From the NCBI RefSeq assembly GCF_002078875.1, contig NC_034412.1, positions 34,741,530 to 34,805,529 on the forward strand: a DNA stretch of 64,000 nucleotides, written 5' to 3'. Shown here in pieces: positions 13,401 through 25,126 of this stretch (positions are counted from its first letter, which is position 1; each line of letters starts with the position of its first letter). A program made the translations under genes and the position numbers. The notes below the pieces were generated by a model. That model had not been told where the DNA came from, ran no database searches, and was given only the letters and a program-made list of their open reading frames with translations. Origin of the DNA: Numida meleagris. Its lineage: Eukaryota > Chordata > Aves > Galliformes > Numididae.

Positions 13401-16400
13401 CTGGCAGTGCTACTGAATGACACTGGGCACAACCCTATTAATAGAGTCACTGGGAAACAGCCCATTTTATAGGGGTTACAATGTGTCCAAAGATCTCTTC
13501 CTGTTTTAAAAACTGTTTTTTTTTCATGCATGAAGTCTCTTTCAACTGTGATTTTTTTTGCTATTGTATTATTATAAGTGTTATTGATCATCAAGACCAT
13601 TAAAAGCATTAGTCATGTTAAATAATTAATTTCACCAGACTAGCTTCAGCCACAGATGCCATCAGCAATAACCTTCCAAAATACTTCTAGTAAAGAAAAT
13701 CCAGCATAGCTGCAGCGTAAACAGGCAGCATTCAAGAGCCAGCAAGACAAAAATGGTCTAGCAACCATGTCACGTGATTATATTCCATGGGGATTTCTGT
13801 GAAGAGCATTAAATAATCTCAGAGTTTTAAAGATGAGATATGCAGCAACAGGAAATGTGAGACCTTCAAGTGATGCATCACTGTGAGAACATCAATAACA
13901 TTAGTAAAAGTACAGGCCTTTGAAAAAATGTTTATATACACATGAAAGAATTTGTCCTTCTCATTGTCACTCCTAGCATCTGACTGCTGAATGACTGACA
14001 TCTTATTCTGCAGCTCACTGGCAGCTCCATAGGCAAAGTGTGGCAGCCTGTTTACTGGCCTTGGCAAGTGTTTCAGGTATATGACAGACCAGGAGGCAGA
14101 CAGCAGCAGAAAAACTGACAAATGCCTAAACTCCCTTGGTGCACAAAGTCAGCAAGACCAACGTCAGCTGTTCCACATGACCCCCTCTTTAAAAGCCTCC
14201 AGCAACAGCAGGCAGCCCTCTCAGGGTACTTGCAATGAAGCTGATCAAGCTCAAGGCAGACAGAATTCAGGCAATAAAGAGAATGCAGTTTGATTTTTCA
14301 AAGTAAGTTTGAAATGTCAAAATACTTTCAAGTCCCTTAACTTTTCCCTCTAAGTGCTAAGACAGAGAGAAAAGATAGAGTGTGTCCTGTGCGTGGACAC
14401 ACTGTTGGATTGTGTACCAGTACCTGTCTTGCCGCTGCAGTGCATGGCACGGTAAAAGCCAACTTATTGTGCTCCTGAAGCTAACAGCTCTTCTGAAGCC
14501 AGCACTGAAACGTGTTGCTAGAGCTAGACTGCTTGAGTACTCAAACTAGCGATCTCAGCACCTGAACCATCACAAAGGGAAACTTCTGTATCAAGGTCCA
14601 TCCATTTTTGTAATTTGTTTGCAAAGTAAAATCCATTATTACGTTGTTGATTAACCAACAATTAAATTCATAAACCGATTGGATCTTCCCCAGTGAAGAT
14701 TGTTTTAATGACTACATATTTAAAATCTGAAGTATTTTCCATTTAACTACACTGCGGAATGGAAGAAGCACACAAGTTAGCTGGTTACACACCTGGATGG
14801 CTCTAGGAAGGACCAAGAAGAGGGAAAAAATCTGACTGGCCATGTTCAGTTTAGAAGGATGGTAAAGGCCAGCCACATCAGAGAACACCAATAAAAGCAT
14901 AAGGAACAGACATCCCAGAACATTGTTGTGCACCACCCAATTTCCTGCATGTTTCCAAGAGCTGGAGGAAACATTTAATATGACTATAGTGATAAAGAAA
15001 AAAACATTTGTTGTCAATTTCTAAAATGGTATACTCCAGCGAGTTAACCAATAATTTCCTAGTAGTTTTAATGAACAAAGTGAGAAATCGTGAGATATGT
15101 AGAAATTACCTGAGCCAACTCTGTTCCTGAGTTAGTGCCATCTCCACAATTACAGAAGAATGGAGTGAAAGAGAGCAAGCTTTCATTCAAAGAGAAAGGC
15201 AGACTAATGATCCTTAGTCACATCCAATGTCCAATGAAAAGTGCTGTTCTGCTGCATGTTGCATATGCCGAGTCATCTAGATAAGAATTACGAAAAGACG
15301 CCATCAGTTGAAAGGAGAGGGAAATGGAACACACTACTGTAATTCACATGCTAGTAAAATACAGATAGTCTCCCTTGATGCCCAGTCACTGTCTAGTTTT
15401 ACAGGAATCACAATAGAATTAAACTTCAAGGAGTGTGTGAAGTACTCTGAAGCAGTACATTTTTTATTTTTCTTTTAATTTAGCGGACAAATGTTCTCCA
15501 CGTCCAGACAGACGCACGATAGGAAATCTGAGAGTGAAATGGACAAGTGTGAACAAAAGTGGGTATATTTCAAGATGTGCATACCCAATGTTATGAACAA
15601 GTCACTCATTTTCAGACAGCAGAGGTTCAGATCCCACTTCAAAATAATTACGGAGGCAGAAAACAATATGTACACTTTTATCAAAATTAAGTGTAGTGAG
15701 TTGGCATAAATGCAAGTGGGCAGTTGTTATGGATGGTTTCCAGGTGGCCAATTGTCAGTGCAGCTTCAGAAGCAGCTTTTGCAAATGCTGACATTCGTTT
15801 GCATAACATGCCCTGAGCTCATTTCAAGATTTGCAGGACTGCCACAACAGAGCTCCTAAGTATCTTAAACTGGGGGAAGTGGTGAGGCAAGAGGGAAGAG
15901 CACATACACCTAGGAGACTTGCTGACAAGTACTAATACACCTCAGTGTACTGGTTAAATCTGCGAATGACACATTTCATACACTTCTGTCACCACCTCAG
16001 CAAACTGTTGTTCTGCAAGTGGGTTACTGTCATGCAGTGTCAGTCAGGCTAGCTCTGAGCATGCTGTGAATGTACTAGCGCTATCACTGCTTTATTAGCA
16101 TGCACTAAACATGTGCCGCAGTTCCCTTCTAAGTTCATTAAAACAGAAACACACTGGCAGCTGTCACTTCCTAACAAGGCCCATATTTTTAAGATGCTGT
16201 GTTTTATACACTGTGCGTAACTGATAAAGTGGATGCTTTTTCAGAATGTTTAGTGTAAGAAAAATAATTCCAAACATTTTGTAGTATGCCACAAAATACC
16301 GGTAAATTTATGCACGTGTGTTACAGCACTGCACAGTCAGAGGTGGATTCTGCTCCTCTTTATACTTAGAGATTGTCTCACTGGAAACAAAATGCAATGT

Positions 16401-16689
16401 TTTCAAACGTGCTGACTACAAGCAGAAGGATACAAAACAGAGTTTTCCTCTTCCAGAATGCCCTATTAGCATATTTAACAGACTGCGTATCTTACATCTT
16501 ACACATCCGCGTTTGCAAAACTTGTCTTTAGAGTGGACTCCTGATCAGACCAGCACAGCTTGACAGGACATCAAACTAAGGCAGTTCCTAGTGCTGCTCT
16601 ACCAGGATGCCTACTCCCAGTCGACCACCTCAGACACTGAACGCCTCATAGGAGGAGCATAGGATGTCCCGCACCAATATGCAAAGGAA
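10441..16689. other. Intergenic region, no supported gene
   Basis: AT-rich noncoding sequence between two CR1 fragments. It contains a 20-base tandem duplication at 12401-12440 and short homopolymers. The open frames present (about 60-100 codons) overlap each other on both strands and have no recognisable domain. Confidence 0.65.
12401..12440. repeat. Tandem duplication of a 20-base unit
   Basis: Two adjacent 20-base copies, 12401-12420 and 12421-12440, share the core CTTCCATAAGACACAC and differ at two positions near the unit ends. It looks like a small, fairly recent local duplication. Confidence 0.85.
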
Positions 16690-16901
16690 CTTCATCATTG
16701 TTAAGGGTTACAGACCACTGCAACAGGCTGCCCAGGGAGGCTGTGGATTCTCCTTCTCTGGACATATTCAACAGTTGCCTGGAAGCCTACCTGTGTAGCC
16801 TGCTGTAGGGGCCTGCTTTGCAGGGGGGCTGGACTCCCTTGGGCTGGACTCGATGATCTCTAGTGGTCTCTTCCAGCCCCTACAATTCTGCGATTCTGTG
16901 A
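16690..16901 (+). mobile_element. CR1 LINE 3'-end fragment
   Basis: Shows the CR1 3' pattern in plus orientation: 'caacaggctgcccaggg', 'aggctgtggattctcc', 'ggactcgatgatctc', and a terminal 'caattctgcgattctgtga'. The copy is 5' truncated and diverged, so an older insertion. Confidence 0.85.
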
Positions 16902-19474
16902 CATCAGTCACACACTGTGTTACAGCAAGGACCTAAGCTACCCAGAGTACTCTGTGTTCCCCTGAAATCAACAAAAACCTACTGCTTTGGTGCTCTTGAC
17001 TTTACAAAAAAAATCTTTTGTATTCCTGACACTGAGAGAGCATTAGAACAATACCAGGCACCTCCCTACAATTACACCTTTGGAACAAGTGGTCAGTGAG
17101 GTCTCTCAGCTGAGCAACCTCCTGTCTCTGACCCCACTCTTTCCTCTTGCCTCTCCAAGCAAGAGAAATACTTGAAATAAAAGCACTGGGAAGTGTTTCC
17201 AAAAGGAAATCCTTTCTGCTCTTCCTCATAAGGCAAACACGAGGACAGCAAGCAGGGGGTACTCCTACTCCACATGTGCATGGCTTCTCCTGCCCAAAGG
17301 CCTTATTTCACAAACAGGCGGCCCCCACCAAAGGAAGCGTTCCTCACCACAGCGCTCCCGTAAAAAAACAGCTACAGTCAGAACCTTTGAATTTACAGAA
17401 CACAGGTGTATGTTTGAAACATGAAAAGCCTCGTGAGCAAGACGGAAACGAGAGTGTCTGTGGAGCCCTCTCAGCTAAAGCCCATCCCTCTCTGCTGGTA
17501 CATAAATCGAACTCCACAGAGGAGAACTCCATAGACAAACTGTGCAGGCCTCCCACAAACCTAACAGAAGCCCAGGTCCTCACAAACAGCAAAGGCCTTC
17601 CGGGAAACCATGCAGCTCTGTAAATAGGCAGCATGAAGCAGTGTGCCTGGCCCAAAGGCTGCAGTCTGTGGCATTTGGGGATCGGTGAGGTGAGGCAGCT
17701 GCTCCTCCCTGAGTCATACCCCTTCACCCCGAGGAGTCCTTCTTACCCACTCTTATTAAATACAGCTTTTGTTCTGCATCACTTTTACTCACAGCTGTGA
17801 CCCAGACATGAGTAACAGCTGCACAACTCCTGTATTCACTCTGTTGCTGTGAGTCTTTGTCTAACACTAGCTAATGATCTACCTGGAAACTGCTCCTATC
17901 AGAACAGCACTGACACAGGCAAGAAAAGTTAATTACGCATTTTAGATGAGAGCTGCATGGCAAAATACAACCCTTAGTTCCATGGGCATGCAACTTTACA
18001 AAATGCAGAGGTAATACTATATAATTGTCTGAGTTTTTAGTATATGCCCTTCCAAACCAAGTTGTTGATACGCTTCAACCATATGTAACATGTCTGGAAC
18101 CAAAAAGGAAAAAGACAAAACTCAATATGTTTTCTAGCTTCATGAATGCTACTGAGAGGATTCTGAAGCATGCTATTGCGTCACTGAAAGAAGGAGAGAG
18201 AAGGATACAGAATCCCCTTTCCCAGAGGTAAGATGACCAAATTCCAACATGACAACAAATAAGCACTGTAAGCAGTTACTGCTGGCAATGGCCAAGCAAA
18301 GAGCAGGTAACAGCTGAACAACTACTGAAATAACAGAATTACATTCAGCACTGTGCTGAAAATGCAAGGTGTGCCTGATTTTCAGTAATCTCTGAAGACA
18401 GTTGTCAGTACCTTCCCTATTTTACGAGCTTATATAAAAGCAAAAGCACACACAAGCAGCTAAGGGACCAGAAGAAAGCATCACATCCATCATTTCTGTA
18501 AGTTGGCAACGCTTCGCAGAACTAAATTCAATTTTCAGCAAGACTTCAGACAGGTTCCTAATTAAGAAAAAAATATTTGTCAACATCTAAACCTGGTCTT
18601 TTCCTGCATGCAAATTTTGATTAAAAAAATCCAAGTCAGGTAGATTGGGCGTGCAATCTGAGCAGGGAGCAGTTCCACTGCTCACTACACTATCTTTAAC
18701 CAAGACCAGGGCAATCTATACTTTTAAATTAATTGCAAACAACTATGCTATTCCATGCATGCAAAAGAAAGCTATTTCTAAGAGGTAAGAAGCGTGAGAT
18801 GACTTTCTAGTTTATATGTTCCAACGACAGTCAGGCTTTTTTAAGATGCAAAAACAAACTGCCCCAAAAGCTGGGGTTTCCTTTGAAGCTATTTTCTCTT
18901 TCTTCCTCCCGCCTCCTCTCACAGAACCTCAACGCTCACTTATTTTACTTCACTTGTACACATCAGCCGGTTGATTTTGGTGTGACTGTTCAAGTCAGTA
19001 AAATTCCAGAGAATTTGAAGATTATACGTTAAATTTGCTACTTCAAAATCTGTTCATTCTGGACTGTAAGTAACACTTTATGATCACATAACATTAAGAC
19101 TTTTCCTCTATCAAAAAAAACAAAAGGGCAAACCACCTTAGAGAGCCTCAGAGACGAATCACAAGCACCACCACCACCCCTCCGATTCAGGTGAATGCAC
19201 AGCTCTTTCCCAGAAGGCGTGCAATTACAGTGTTTGCTCAGCACATATCCGATGAAGCTGTTAGAGCCTTCCAGCTTAACGATTTCCGGAAAAGAGCTCA
19301 AGGTTCAGAGGAGATATCGCACCATACCGCGCGATGTGTAGCTGCCCGCAGGATCCGGTAACACCTGAGCTGCACTCATTAAGGATTTAACAAGAGAAGC
19401 TGCATGCACTGAAAATGGCTGACAACTGCCACGCTTAATGCGCTTCCCTGAAAACTTTGAAAGAAGGAAACAAA
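16902..19474. other. Noncoding region upstream of the first SCOC exon
   Basis: No supported gene. An open frame of 158 codons at 17147-17623 is overlapped by a 127-codon frame on the other strand and resembles nothing I know. The last 300 bases before 19475 carry several CpGs (for example CCGCGCG near 19327) and are the probable promoter and 5' UTR of the upstream SCOC transcript, by position only. Confidence 0.55.
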
Positions 19475-19538
19475 ATGGATTTACCCTTAGATGAGGAGGA
19501 CAGCACTTTCACCAACATTTCTTTGGCTGATGATTCAG
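19475..19538 (+). CDS. SCOC: SCOC coding exon 1 (upstream, alternative first exon)
   Basis: Encodes residues 1-21 plus one base of codon 22, followed by a GT donor (gtatga). The [22 protein letters not shown] pattern matches a known alternative mammalian N-terminus, which is why I accept this ATG. It lies 4.6 kb upstream of the other exons and outside the CpG island. Confidence 0.88.
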
Positions 19539-22500
19539 GTATGAAACTGTGATTATCTGTTGAGACAAAACAAATGCCATGGGCTGAAAAAGAACACTGG
19601 GTGAGCACACAAATCTGTAGATGCTAATTATACGGTACAATGTATTTTTAAGAAAGCACCCCCAAGTAATAAATTTTTAGTCGTGTAGTTGAGTAAGTCT
19701 TGTGATTAGAGTTGAGATTTTGGGAGTCTGGGGGCAACCGCAGCTCTGCCATAACAGCATGCAGTAACATACATTCACCACCTGAGCTCACAGAGCTTTT
19801 CGCTGTTTGTGAAGAGAGTTACAGGAATGTTAACTCAGTACCTGCTTCAGACAAGATAAATACAGATAGTATGAGTACGGAATGACCACCTCTGGCTTAC
19901 TCCAGAGAGAGCTCACAAGAAGTGATGCAAATTAATTGGCAACTGAAACAAGCTGATCCACTTAAATCCCAACAACGAAGCATTAACTGTTTTAAAGGAA
20001 ACTACACAAGCAAAGGTTGCCTACCCCTGCCCTTCTAGTTTATAGAACAGAAATTATTTGGGATGGGAAGCAGGATAGTTCTGCTAGCTCTACTTACTGG
20101 GAAAATTGAGGTAATATGAACTGATAATAATTTATGTAGAAAGATGTGGCCAGAGTAGCAACCAGATCACGTCAGGTTGGCTGTCATAGAGCTGTGCTGA
20201 CTTACACTAGTTAGAAAATTGAATTGCTGATTAATGAATACTACAAGTCCTTTTATTTTATTTTTAAAAAACAGTAGACTGTTTTGTTTCACTTTTAGCT
20301 TAAAGAATGCTACCGTACATGTTGTCTTTACCACCTGTATATAAAAAAAAATTGAGCAGATCTTATTTTGAGAGCAGTTTTCTAGCAGTTTCATATTAGT
20401 ACAATACAGCTGAAGCAGACAATTAAACGCTATTAGTTTATGCAGCACATAATCAGCCCTACATCAATGTCACTAAGCTAACTATTCACAGTAAGACAAA
20501 TATGTAGATCCTGGTGCAAGCTGTGCTGCCAGGAGAACTTTCCATTGCTATGGGTCTGACATTTCCCTGTAAGAGGGAGTAGAACAGTAGGAAAAGGTGT
20601 ATTCTGTGACTCTGCAGGTGCCACTAATATTGAAGTAGCTGCTCAGCAACTGTGCAATAAGACTTTGCTGTACCTCAGCACTTAGATCTACACGACTGTT
20701 GACTGCACGAACGCACCCAAACTCAGAAGAAGCACAGAGAGGACCACAAGCAATGCTTCATTGTGCTGGATCTGCTGCCAATACCAGAGCTTTCCCCCCC
20801 ACTATGAGAGTGAAGAGGTGGGGAGAGTCACTCAGAAGCAGAGAAAGAAATTCAGAGTAACTGAGAGTGACGTTTTCAAGCAAGTTTTTAATATGAGGGC
20901 AACACAGAGAGAACATACATAGTAAGATTCATGGTGAATATGATGGCCCCAGTCCGTTTGTTCTGCCAGAGAGTAACACCTGAAGGCCAGGGAACAAGGT
21001 GTCAGAAAACTCCTAGCCTATAGCAGCAAGGGCCTATGACATGCTTTAGAGCAAACCGTTTTCTCTCTCAGCACACGTTAAGACTAATTATAGTTAGAAG
21101 GGGTCTCACAGCCTTCAGGCTGGAGATGGACATCAATTCCACAAGAGTGGGAAGATTAAAAAAAAAATTTTACACAATGAGAGAGAAAAAGATTCCTTAG
21201 GATGGCCAACAGCAAGCTCAAGCAAGGAAATAAGAAACTGGACAGCAATATGTAGATGCTGAAACAAATTATAAGCAACTGGACTTCACCTGAGGGTGAC
21301 CTGATGTTTTAGAAGCAAGTATTCTGTAATTAAATCTTAAGTAGGATCACAAAGATGCACTGGTTTTAATGAACTCTAGTATGTTTGTAATTGCATAAGG
21401 CCTTCCCCCACCTCTCAAAGTGTACTGGCAAAGAAACTAAAGACAACTAGAACAACACGCTATGTATGTGCAATCTGACAACAAAATAAGAAAACAACCT
21501 TCATATCAAAGTTTCCTTAGCACACTGAAAAGCCATTGTGGCAAAGCAACAGGGGTTACCGAATCTGATTAACTGAGTGAGCTCCATGAATATTTAATAC
21601 CTACTGCGCTTCCAAAACAGATGCATTTCTCTATTCATTAAGTATACAGGTATTAAAAAAAAGAAATTACTCTCATGTAAATCAAGAGAAATACAAAATG
21701 GTATCGAGATAGAAACTTCCCAATCAATATTTTAATAGCAATTGCAAGAGCATTTCAAACGAAGGAAAGCATTCATTAATAACATTTGTTAAAAGGTGAA
21801 CTGAACATATTTTCACCTCTAGTGAAAGAAATACCTTTCCATTTAAAAACTCAGCACTAGATAAAATTCCTTCAAAAAAAAAAAATACAGATATAGATGA
21901 AATTAAACAAACAAACAAAAAACAAACAAACAAACAAACAAAAAAAAACAAAAAAAAAAACCAGGGAGATGACACCCAACAGCTGCAAAGGTTTCTGTGT
22001 CTTTCTCTGCTCAATGCTCTATAGGTCAAGCTTCTCTTCATTGCAAAAAACCCACAAATTATCTCACTCTTTGTTTATTTTTGGCCTAACCCAAAGAAAT
22101 GAAAAGCAGTTTTTCATCTCGAAGTTTATGGAACCTTGCTAAAAAGTCCATCCAAGCATTTTGCAACAATTGCCATCCTTTTCATATTCTTTTTGTGCAA
22201 ATGCTAAGGGAAAAAGTGGTGCAGTTCAAATAGCAGACATCTCAGAAATATGTTCAGCAACAACTTCTGGTAAAAAGGAGAATGCATTTCCATTCCCGTG
22301 GTGAACAGTGAAGCCTCTGTCATCAGCCAGTTCACGCAGGCGCCGTTGGTGCCTGTAACACTGCTGCCAAAAAAGAAGCGAAGGGCTTGTTGGTGTGTGC
22401 TGTGTGCCACAGAAAAACAGCATCTACACAATTGATTCAGAAATGAAACCTCTGAAAAGCATTTGCTGTTAGCAGCAATGACTGTTAGAATCTGAGTGCA

Positions 22501-25126
22501 GGGCAATGGAACTCTCTCCTGTAGTTTTGTAACCGTACAGACCTATGTATTCAGGTTAGTGCTTAATGATGCCTTCTGTCCTAGGGAGATTGTTGCCATT
22601 TTAAACAAAAAAGGTCTTTCAGTAAAATTAATAATATTAATTATTAATAAATTTCTTCATTTTTCCAGCAATGTTGGTTAGTTTTAAGAAATCTTAATTG
22701 GAACGTAGGATACATGCTAAGTATGAGAAATTGCACTTGTGAAGTGAAAGTCACTGTTCTTCTAAATCGAATGTAACACAGATGACAGCATTGGGAGCGC
22801 TCCCTGGCTTTGGAAAAAAATGCCTTGGAGGATATAGAATGAATTAGTAAGAAAGAAAGGGATTAGCGCTGGTTCTTGGTTACATCTCAGTCAGTTCTGA
22901 CTTTGGGAGGTCTGAGGCTGCTCAGCATTACAAGCTCTCTTTGTAGCTCTTCAGTCAGAAAATCCACTTACCTGAAGCAAGGGATCTGGAGTCTAAGCGT
23001 AAAAATAGCTTAAATTGAGCAGCAGAATGCTATTTAGGGCAGCATTCCAGTGTTCCAGCAAGGAGAACCCCCTAATTCCTTCTTTAAACTACAGAGTGGG
23101 TGCTGGAACGTAGTTATACTACTACACATGAGAAAACCACTGATTTCCAGTTTTTGCTAATATTATTTCACTTTCTTTAGATATATTTTTCTCAGAAGTG
23201 GAACCCCACAGGACACCTCCTGGCATTTAAGGGCGCTTACTCTAGGGGAGGGCACAGAGAAGAGCTGGGTCAGCACTGTTTCTCCAGCAAATTGATGAAC
23301 GGAAGCAATAAATATGAACCGTCTGCATGCAAGGCTTGACACGTTACAGCTCAGAGAAGCTGCATTTTCTAACACAAAAGAGCCAGGGCTTGAAGGCTGA
23401 CCTGTCAACAGGAGCAACAAGCAAAACAGGACGCTTTCGGTTACCCCCGCACTCCCAAAGCCCAGGCACCAGCGGAGAGGGCCGCCTGCAGAAACTAGGG
23501 AACGGATCCGGGGTTAGAATGCCTTTCGTAGCAAGCCGAGGGCTCGAATTAACCTCCCACCCGTGCCGCCCGGCCCCCGCGGGCAGGCCGAGCCCGGCGC
23601 AGGCGCGGCGCTGGCGCAGGCGCGGCGGGAGGAAGGGAAGGCAAGGCCGGCAGGAGGGGGCGAGCGGCGGGGTTGAGGCCGGGCCGGCGCTGCGCTGCCG
23701 GCGGGAGCGCCAGGTGGGGACGCGGCGGGGGAGGCCGGTGCTGGGCGGCAGCGCGGGGAGGCGGCCATCCCCCCAGGGGCGGCTCGGAGCGCCGCTCACC
23801 TCGGGCCGCCGCCAGCCCGGGCCCTGCCGCCTGCGGTAGCCGCTCCTGCGGTCCTGGATGCTCCGTAGGGCCGCGGTAGGGCGAGGAGTGGCGGCGAGGG
23901 CCCGAGGCAGCCGGGTCCGGCGGTGCCGCGGATGCCCTGGAACATGACGGGATGGGCGGTGAGAGGAGGCGGCCTGCTCGGCCTCTGCAGGAGTCGCTTC
24001 CAGAAAGATCGGTGCTGCCGAGCTACCATCGCGCGCAGTGCTGGTTGATGCAGCGAGGGGAGTCTAGATCTAGAGCCTCAATTTTCTCTTCCCTTTTTTC
24101 TTTAAGCAGATCGTCGCTCAGGCCGACGGAGTTCTAAAGCAGAAAGAGCCCCTTCTACAATGATGAACGCTGACATGGACGGTATAAGTTCTTAATGTTC
24201 TTGTTCTTCGCTGTTATTTTTTCTACTTAGTATAATTTCCAGCTATTACAGTGATTGCATTAAAGCTCCTATGATTTATTGCAGCTGTTGAGGCTGAGAA
24301 TCAGGTGGAATTAGAAGAGAAAACACGGCTTATTAATCAAGTTTTGGAACTGCAGCACACACTTGAAGGTTAGCAGTTTGGCACCTCAGATATTTTATAA
24401 GCACAATATAAGTGAAAGAGGAGAACCTTACTGTTCTGCGCTGTCGTAGTCTAAAGTGCTGCTGTTTGGAAATACATCACACAGTTGGAAGTACACAAAC
24501 AAGGCCTCAGAAATGTTAGTGACGACAAGAACTTCTTTTTCCCCCTCTTTCTGCAGTGTAATGTTTGCTCAGTGCTCACGATACACAACAGGCAGAAGGG
24601 GCAACACATTTAACTTCCCAGGCTTGTTAGCTGACCTGCATCATTGCATCCACTCATCACTGAACCTTTGTTTCCAAGTAGTTTAGTTGCAGTAACTTAA
24701 TTCAAAAAGTCAACAGAAGAGCACATTAACTATCAGTTTATGTAACATACCTGTCATAATACAGCGTAATGCAGGGAAAGTGGACTTGAAGTACTTTCTG
24801 TACCACCCACTGTGGTACTCCCAGGTTTTATTTCAAATAATACCTTAAAGCAGTGTTCCCCACATGGAAAAAAAAAAAAAAAAGAAACAAAAACCTGGAC
24901 GGTTTGATGTAGGTGCATAGAATATATTCATTACTGTATGCAATAGTGTCTAATTTTTTTTTCTTATAATGTCATCTTCACAGATCTCTCAGCACGAGTA
25001 GATGCTGTTAAGGAAGAAAACTTGAAACTGAAATCAGAAAACCAAGTTCTTGGACAGTATATAGAAAATCTGATGTCAGCATCTAGTGTTTTCCAAACCA
25101 CTGACACAAAAAGCAAAAGGAAGTAG
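19475..25126 (+). CDS. SCOC: SCOC, short coiled-coil protein (gene, 4 coding exons)
   Basis: Exons 19475-19538, 24110-24181, 24285-24368 and 24984-25126 join in frame, all with GT-AG borders, to give a 120-residue protein. Residues 1-21 ([20 protein letters not shown] and S) resemble the alternative N-terminus known from mammalian SCOC. From MMNADMD at residue 38 onwards the chain follows the mammalian short form almost exactly, including the C-terminal DTKSKRK. Residues about 43-105 form a coiled coil with Leu/Ile/Val at heptad positions. In mammals SCOC is a Golgi-associated coiled-coil protein that binds ARL1/ARL3-type GTPases, and with FEZ1 it influences autophagy; that role is taken from the family. 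A second start is available at 24160 (82 residues) for transcripts from the CpG island at 23.4-24.0 kb. The frame is intact and the call is secure. Confidence 0.97.
19539..23439. other. SCOC: SCOC first intron (upstream transcript)
   Basis: About 3.9 kb of AT-rich intron with no recognised gene, CR1 copy or RNA. It ends at the CpG island, so for transcripts from the island it is 5' flanking DNA. Confidence 0.6.
21905..21960. repeat. AAAC simple repeat and A-rich tract
   Basis: About 56 bases built from (AAAC)n units and A runs, inside the long first intron of the upstream SCOC transcript. Confidence 0.9.
23440..24040. promoter_or_regulatory. SCOC: CpG island, probable second SCOC promoter
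   Basis: About 600 bases of very GC-rich, CpG-dense sequence with GC-box-like GGGCGG motifs, in sharp contrast to the AT-rich surroundings. It ends about 70 bases before the acceptor of SCOC exon 2. A donor-like GCG/GTGAGA at 23958/23959 could end a noncoding first exon. The long open frames across it on both strands come from base composition. Promoter function is inferred. Confidence 0.8.
24110..24181 (+). CDS. SCOC: SCOC coding exon 2
   Basis: Acceptor tttaagcag, donor gtataagt. Encodes the [17 protein letters not shown] linker and the internal start MMNADMD. The ATG at 24160 is the start of the 82-residue form when transcription begins in the CpG island. Confidence 0.95.
24285..24368 (+). 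CDS. SCOC: SCOC coding exon 3
   Basis: Acceptor ttattgcag, donor gttagc, phase 1 at both ends. Encodes [20 protein letters not shown] and the following LELQHTLE, the first half of the coiled coil. Confidence 0.96.
24984..25126 (+). CDS. SCOC: SCOC coding exon 4 (terminal)
   Basis: Acceptor ttcacag, stop TAG at 25124-25126. Encodes [20 protein letters not shown] onwards, ending in TDTKSKRK. This completes the coiled coil and the basic C-terminal tip. Confidence 0.97.

Noticed and set aside
17147..17727. Overlapping open frames of 158 (plus) and 127 (minus) codons
   Set aside because: They are mutual shadows, lack any recognisable domain, and show no splice or promoter context.
23327..23839. 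Long open frames on both strands in the SCOC CpG island
   Set aside because: Pro/Arg/Gly/Ala-rich peptides typical of translated CpG islands, with no resemblance to a protein family.
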